NCBI RefSeq assembly: GCF_004359195.1
Contig: NZ_CP037954.1
Span: forward strand, 1,674,001-1,738,000
From: Chryseobacterium salivictor
GTDB taxonomy: Bacteria > Bacteroidota > Bacteroidia > Flavobacteriales > Weeksellaceae
Reading direction: 5' to 3'
DNA: 64,000 bases
Shown here: in pieces, positions 61,365-64,000 of the stretch
How the letters are laid out: every line of letters begins with the position of its first letter
Position numbering within the stretch: the stretch's first letter is position 1
The notes under the pieces: generated by a model
Databases searched by the model: none
Told to the model about the DNA's origin: nothing
Seen by the model: only the letters and a program-made list of their open reading frames with translations
Program-made: the position numbers and the translations under genes

Positions 61365-62066
61365 TTACCAGCCAAAAAAAACCATACCTATTCCACAAAG
61401 GGTGATGACAGCGCCACTGACGAGTCCCATGTATTTTTCAAATTTTTCAGAATTAAAAAGGGTGGTCAGGCCGTATCTGCCCAACAGCACCATTCCGAGC
61501 ATAGTGGCGACCGTGGTCAGAGAAAAGGGAATTACCAGTGCCAGAATTTCCGGTACGGAACGGTTCATCCCCGAATAGAAAAGGAGTGGCGTAAGCGGCT
61601 CGCTCGGACCCATCACGAAAATCATGAAAAGGACGAGCGGTGTTACTTTTATACGGCTTTGCGGCCGTACCATTTCGCCATGGCTGTGTTCGAAAACATA
61701 TACTTCTTCGCCCATGACATCAAAATGTTTGTGCGGTTTATTCCTTAGCGCCTGATGAAATCCATAAGCCAGATAAGCGATGCCGAAGATCAAAAGCGCC
61801 CATCCCGAGAGATTGCCGCGAATGTCCTGAAACCATGCAAAACGGGTCATTTGCCAGCCTAAAAATAATCCGACTGCACCGATCATCAGTGAGCTCAAAA
61901 CATGCCCAAAGCCGCATGCAACCGTCAGAAGAACGGTTTTGCTTTTGCTCCATTTTTTCGATTTCGAAAGAACGATGAAGGGCAGGTAATGATCCGGACC
62001 TGAAGCAGTATGGATGAAACTGATAGACGCCGCGCTCAAAGCCAATGCCCACAAAGCTGTATTCAT
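61365..62066 (-). CDS. UreH/NicO-type permease, probable nickel supply for urease
   Basis: A 233-residue protein with about six helices. The start SFIHTASGPDHYLPFIVLSK carries the H-x4-DH motif of nickel/cobalt permeases. A histidine-bearing loop (HKHFDVMGEEVYVFEHSHGE) lies between helices, and GPSEPLTPLLFY matches the second metal motif. In urease operons such proteins bring in nickel. The nickel role is inferred from family and context. Confidence 0.75.
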   Translation of the reverse strand: MNTALWALALSAASISFIHTASGPDHYLPFIVLSKSKKWSKSKTVLLTVACGFGHVLSSLMIGAVGLFLGWQMTRFAWFQDIRGNLSGWALLIFGIAYLAYGFHQALRNKPHKHFDVMGEEVYVFEHSHGEMVRPQSRIKVTPLVLFMIFVMGPSEPLTPLLFYSGMNRSVPEILALVIPFSLTTVATMLGMVLLGRYGLTTLFNSEKFEKYMGLVSGAVITLCGIGMVFFGW

Positions 62067-62070
62067 TTTT

Positions 62071-62868
62071 TTAGGGAGTTAAAATCTTTTCTTCCCACAG
62101 GAAATCCTGTACTGCGAGAAAATAATTATACATCACTTCGGCACCGTGCGACAATGCCCTTACTACAAATCCGCCGCTTTCCAGTGCAGAAATTCCGATT
62201 TCCACTTCGGGAAAGTCTTTTGATTTTTCTACCAGATGATTGACAAGTTCTGTTTTATCAGTGTCTTTTTTGGTGCTCACAAAAATCAAACTTCCCTGAT
62301 GGGTGAAATCTTCGAGAATGCCTATATTCTGGATGGGTATTCGCCCCGGTTCTATGAGAACATTATCTTTTACGATCAGTTTCCCTTCATGGAAAACCTC
62401 GGTCAGGTTGTGGAATTTTTTCAGCTTAAAAACTTCACCGTAGTGTTTTCTTCCGCAGGTAATAATCTCGCTGATCAATACGCTGCTTTCTTTTCCCAAT
62501 GTAATTTTTGCCCGGCTTTCAAAATTTGAATTCTCGTGCGGAACTACCGGGTGGGGAACGAAAGCGAAAAAAGCGTGATCCCCAATATCGACCGTCAGAT
62601 TTTGGGTGGCTTTGTTTTCCATATCAAACAGCCGCTGATACGACTGCGAAGCCAGCTGCAAGCGGCTTTGTTCTTCCAGACTGATCCCTATAATGTACTG
62701 GTCGCCGTCCAGGATTCCCGGTGACGTACTCATGATCATCTGATAAAGTTTGTTGTCTCTTTTCCGTTGTCCTACAGAAACCACACGGAAAGGGGTTCCC
62801 ACATAAAGATCTTTGATGTAGGATTTTCCTTCTTTATATCCGGCGGTGATATTCAGTCTGCATTCCAT
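62071..62868 (-). CDS. ureD: Urease accessory protein UreD
   Basis: A 265-residue protein of the UreD (UreH) family: an all-beta protein with TSPGILDGDQYIIGISLEEQ and SQSYQRLFDM, the typical blocks. With UreF and UreG it forms the complex that delivers nickel to the urease active site. The stop of ureG is directly before its start (adjacent genes), and the permease gene follows 4 bp later. Confidence 0.88.
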   Translation of the reverse strand: MECRLNITAGYKEGKSYIKDLYVGTPFRVVSVGQRKRDNKLYQMIMSTSPGILDGDQYIIGISLEEQSRLQLASQSYQRLFDMENKATQNLTVDIGDHAFFAFVPHPVVPHENSNFESRAKITLGKESSVLISEIITCGRKHYGEVFKLKKFHNLTEVFHEGKLIVKDNVLIEPGRIPIQNIGILEDFTHQGSLIFVSTKKDTDKTELVNHLVEKSKDFPEVEIGISALESGGFVVRALSHGAEVMYNYFLAVQDFLWEEKILTP

Positions 62869-63507
62869 TTATCTCAGTAATTCCGGTTCTTCCGCATTTT
62901 CCAGCAGTGCATATTTTTTGAGCCATCCGATGACTTTGTCCAAGCCTTCTTCTGTTTTCAGATTGGTGAAAACGAACGGTGATCCGTTTCTCATCCGGCG
63001 GGAGTCATTTTCCATCACTTCAAGACTTGCGCCTACATACGGTGCCAGGTCGATCTTGTTGATCACCAAAAGATCGGAGCGTGTGATTCCCGGGCCGCCT
63101 TTTCGCGGAATCTTTTCGCCTTCAGCAACATCAATGATAAAGATGGTGACATCTGCAAGATCAGGGCTGAAAGTAGCAGAGAGATTATCGCCACCGCTTT
63201 CGATAAAGATCAGCTCGATATCGGGGAATCGGTTGGCCAGCTCGTCGACCGCTTCCAGATTCATACTTGCGTCTTCGCGGATTGCGGTGTGGGGACACCC
63301 GCCGGTTTCTACGCCTATGATCCGGTCGCGCGGCAGAAGGCTGTTGTGGGTCATGAATTCGGCGTCTTCTTTGGTGTAAATATCATTGGTGATGACGCCC
63401 ATATCGTAAATGCCATAAAGTTTACGGCTTAATTTTTCCAGCAGTGCAGTTTTGCCTGATCCTACGGGACCGGCTACGCCTACTTTAATATATTTTCTGT
63501 TTTCCAT
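62869..63507 (-). CDS. ureG: Urease accessory GTPase UreG
   Basis: A 212-residue GTPase of the SIMIBI class. P-loop [20 protein letters not shown], the CPH metal-binding motif in [14 protein letters not shown], switch region [16 protein letters not shown] and the base motif [10 protein letters not shown] are all present. GTP hydrolysis drives nickel insertion into urease. It sits between ureF and ureD with gaps of 15 and 0 bp. Confidence 0.93.
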   Translation of the reverse strand: MENRKYIKVGVAGPVGSGKTALLEKLSRKLYGIYDMGVITNDIYTKEDAEFMTHNSLLPRDRIIGVETGGCPHTAIREDASMNLEAVDELANRFPDIELIFIESGGDNLSATFSPDLADVTIFIIDVAEGEKIPRKGGPGITRSDLLVINKIDLAPYVGASLEVMENDSRRMRNGSPFVFTNLKTEEGLDKVIGWLKKYALLENAEEPELLR

Positions 63508-63522
63508 TTCTTTAATTTAATG

Positions 63523-64000
63523 TTAAGACATATAAAGTCTTGAATATAGCCTTTCGTGCTGCATGCAGCGGATATCGAACGACGTGTTGCACAGTCCTAC
63601 ATAACTGCGGTCCAGTTCCATGGTTTCGTTGGCTGTTGTTTCAATGACGGGGTACATTTCGAATAGGATGTCCTGCCCATCAAGTTGACCCAATGGAACG
63701 AGTTTCACGGCATTGGTGATCATTCCTGCAGCGGAACTGTAATAAAAGCCAAAGAGTGCATCTTGCAATGGAATTTCCAGTAGATGCGCGTAGATTCCGA
63801 AAGCGATACAGTAATTGGAGAACGCATTTCCTTTTTTAATTTCGGCTTCGTAGTCTTCCATAAGCTGGGAAGAGCGGTAGCGTTTAAAAATTTTAATAAA
63901 CCGCAGCCCAAGTTTTTGGCTCGCCTGCCTGATCTCCATAGGCGCTTTCAGTGCAAGGCATTCCTGATCCAGTTTAAGGATTTCATATAATTCTCCTTTT
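63523..64000 (-). CDS. ureF: Urease accessory protein UreF, partial
   Basis: The window holds the C-terminal 158 codons. The frame is open through 64000, reading KGELYEILKLDQECLALKAP before the internal ATG at 63939, so the N-terminus lies beyond the edge. The fold is all-helical, with EIRQASQKLGLRFIKIFKR and VKLVPLGQLDGQDILFEMYP as in UreF. UreF acts with UreD and UreG in urease activation. The urease subunits probably lie upstream, outside the window. Confidence 0.88.
   Translation of the reverse strand, partial: KGELYEILKLDQECLALKAPMEIRQASQKLGLRFIKIFKRYRSSQLMEDYEAEIKKGNAFSNYCIAFGIYAHLLEIPLQDALFGFYYSSAAGMITNAVKLVPLGQLDGQDILFEMYPVIETTANETMELDRSYVGLCNTSFDIRCMQHERLYSRLYMS

Overview
The window reads as chromosome of a low-GC Bacteroidota bacterium of the flavobacterial type (Chryseobacterium/Kaistella-like). 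The signs are SusC/SusD pairs, type IX secretion sorting tails, TAnnTTTG promoter boxes, an OmpA-like protein with calcium-binding repeats, and AT-rich accessory DNA. The species assignment is an inference. No rRNA or tRNA gene was seen.

Region 1 (about 1-21,270) is an accessory array. Single genes or gene pairs are separated by palindromic repeats instead of being arranged in operons. Several repeats have integron attC architecture: two 130-nt sites at 2779-2908 and 13245-13374, and a divergent type split between about 19745-19837 and 21203-21240. Several genes start just after a GTTRRRY motif whose exact complement closes the unit. No integrase is in view. Cargo includes a frameshifted TIR protein, a Panacea-domain antitoxin with an overlapping partner, a frameshifted UPF0489 gene, a candidate HEPN protein, a GNAT acetyltransferase, a SMEK/middle-component/DUF2326 ABC-three-component system, an AraC regulator with a beta-barrel protein, an exported esterase, and several small lipoproteins and membrane proteins. 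A REP-associated tyrosine transposase (15409-16014) sits among REP hairpins, and a group II intron remnant lies at about 16221-16765.

Region 2 (about 21,590-44,310) is a complete alginate utilisation locus. It has PL6, two PL7, PL17 and a second heparinase-fold lyase (frameshifted) for depolymerisation, SusC/SusD/PKD surface proteins for uptake, and an MFS transporter. KdgF cupin, an SDR reductase, KdgK kinase and KDPG aldolase take unsaturated uronate to pyruvate and glyceraldehyde-3-phosphate. A FadR-type GntR regulator is encoded inside. Five promoters share a tandem TGGTWWACCA operator, 13 bp apart, that overlaps the -7 box with the same 2-nt geometry each time.

Region 3 (about 45-50.5 kb) has a TauE/SafE permease and a secreted PQQ-type sugar dehydrogenase. 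It also has a second, smaller set of attC-flanked units: a GldL-like peptide plus phosphatase, a decayed unit, a proline-rich lipoprotein and a small membrane protein.

Region 4 (50.6-57.5 kb) is a signalling cluster: a CHASE3/GAF hybrid kinase with three receivers, CheR, CheB, two response regulators and a second kinase, without flagellar genes. After a decayed 1.2-kb stretch and an OmpA-family gene, the window ends in a urease accessory operon read leftwards (ureF cut by the edge, ureG, ureD, a UreH/NicO-type metal permease, a urea transporter).
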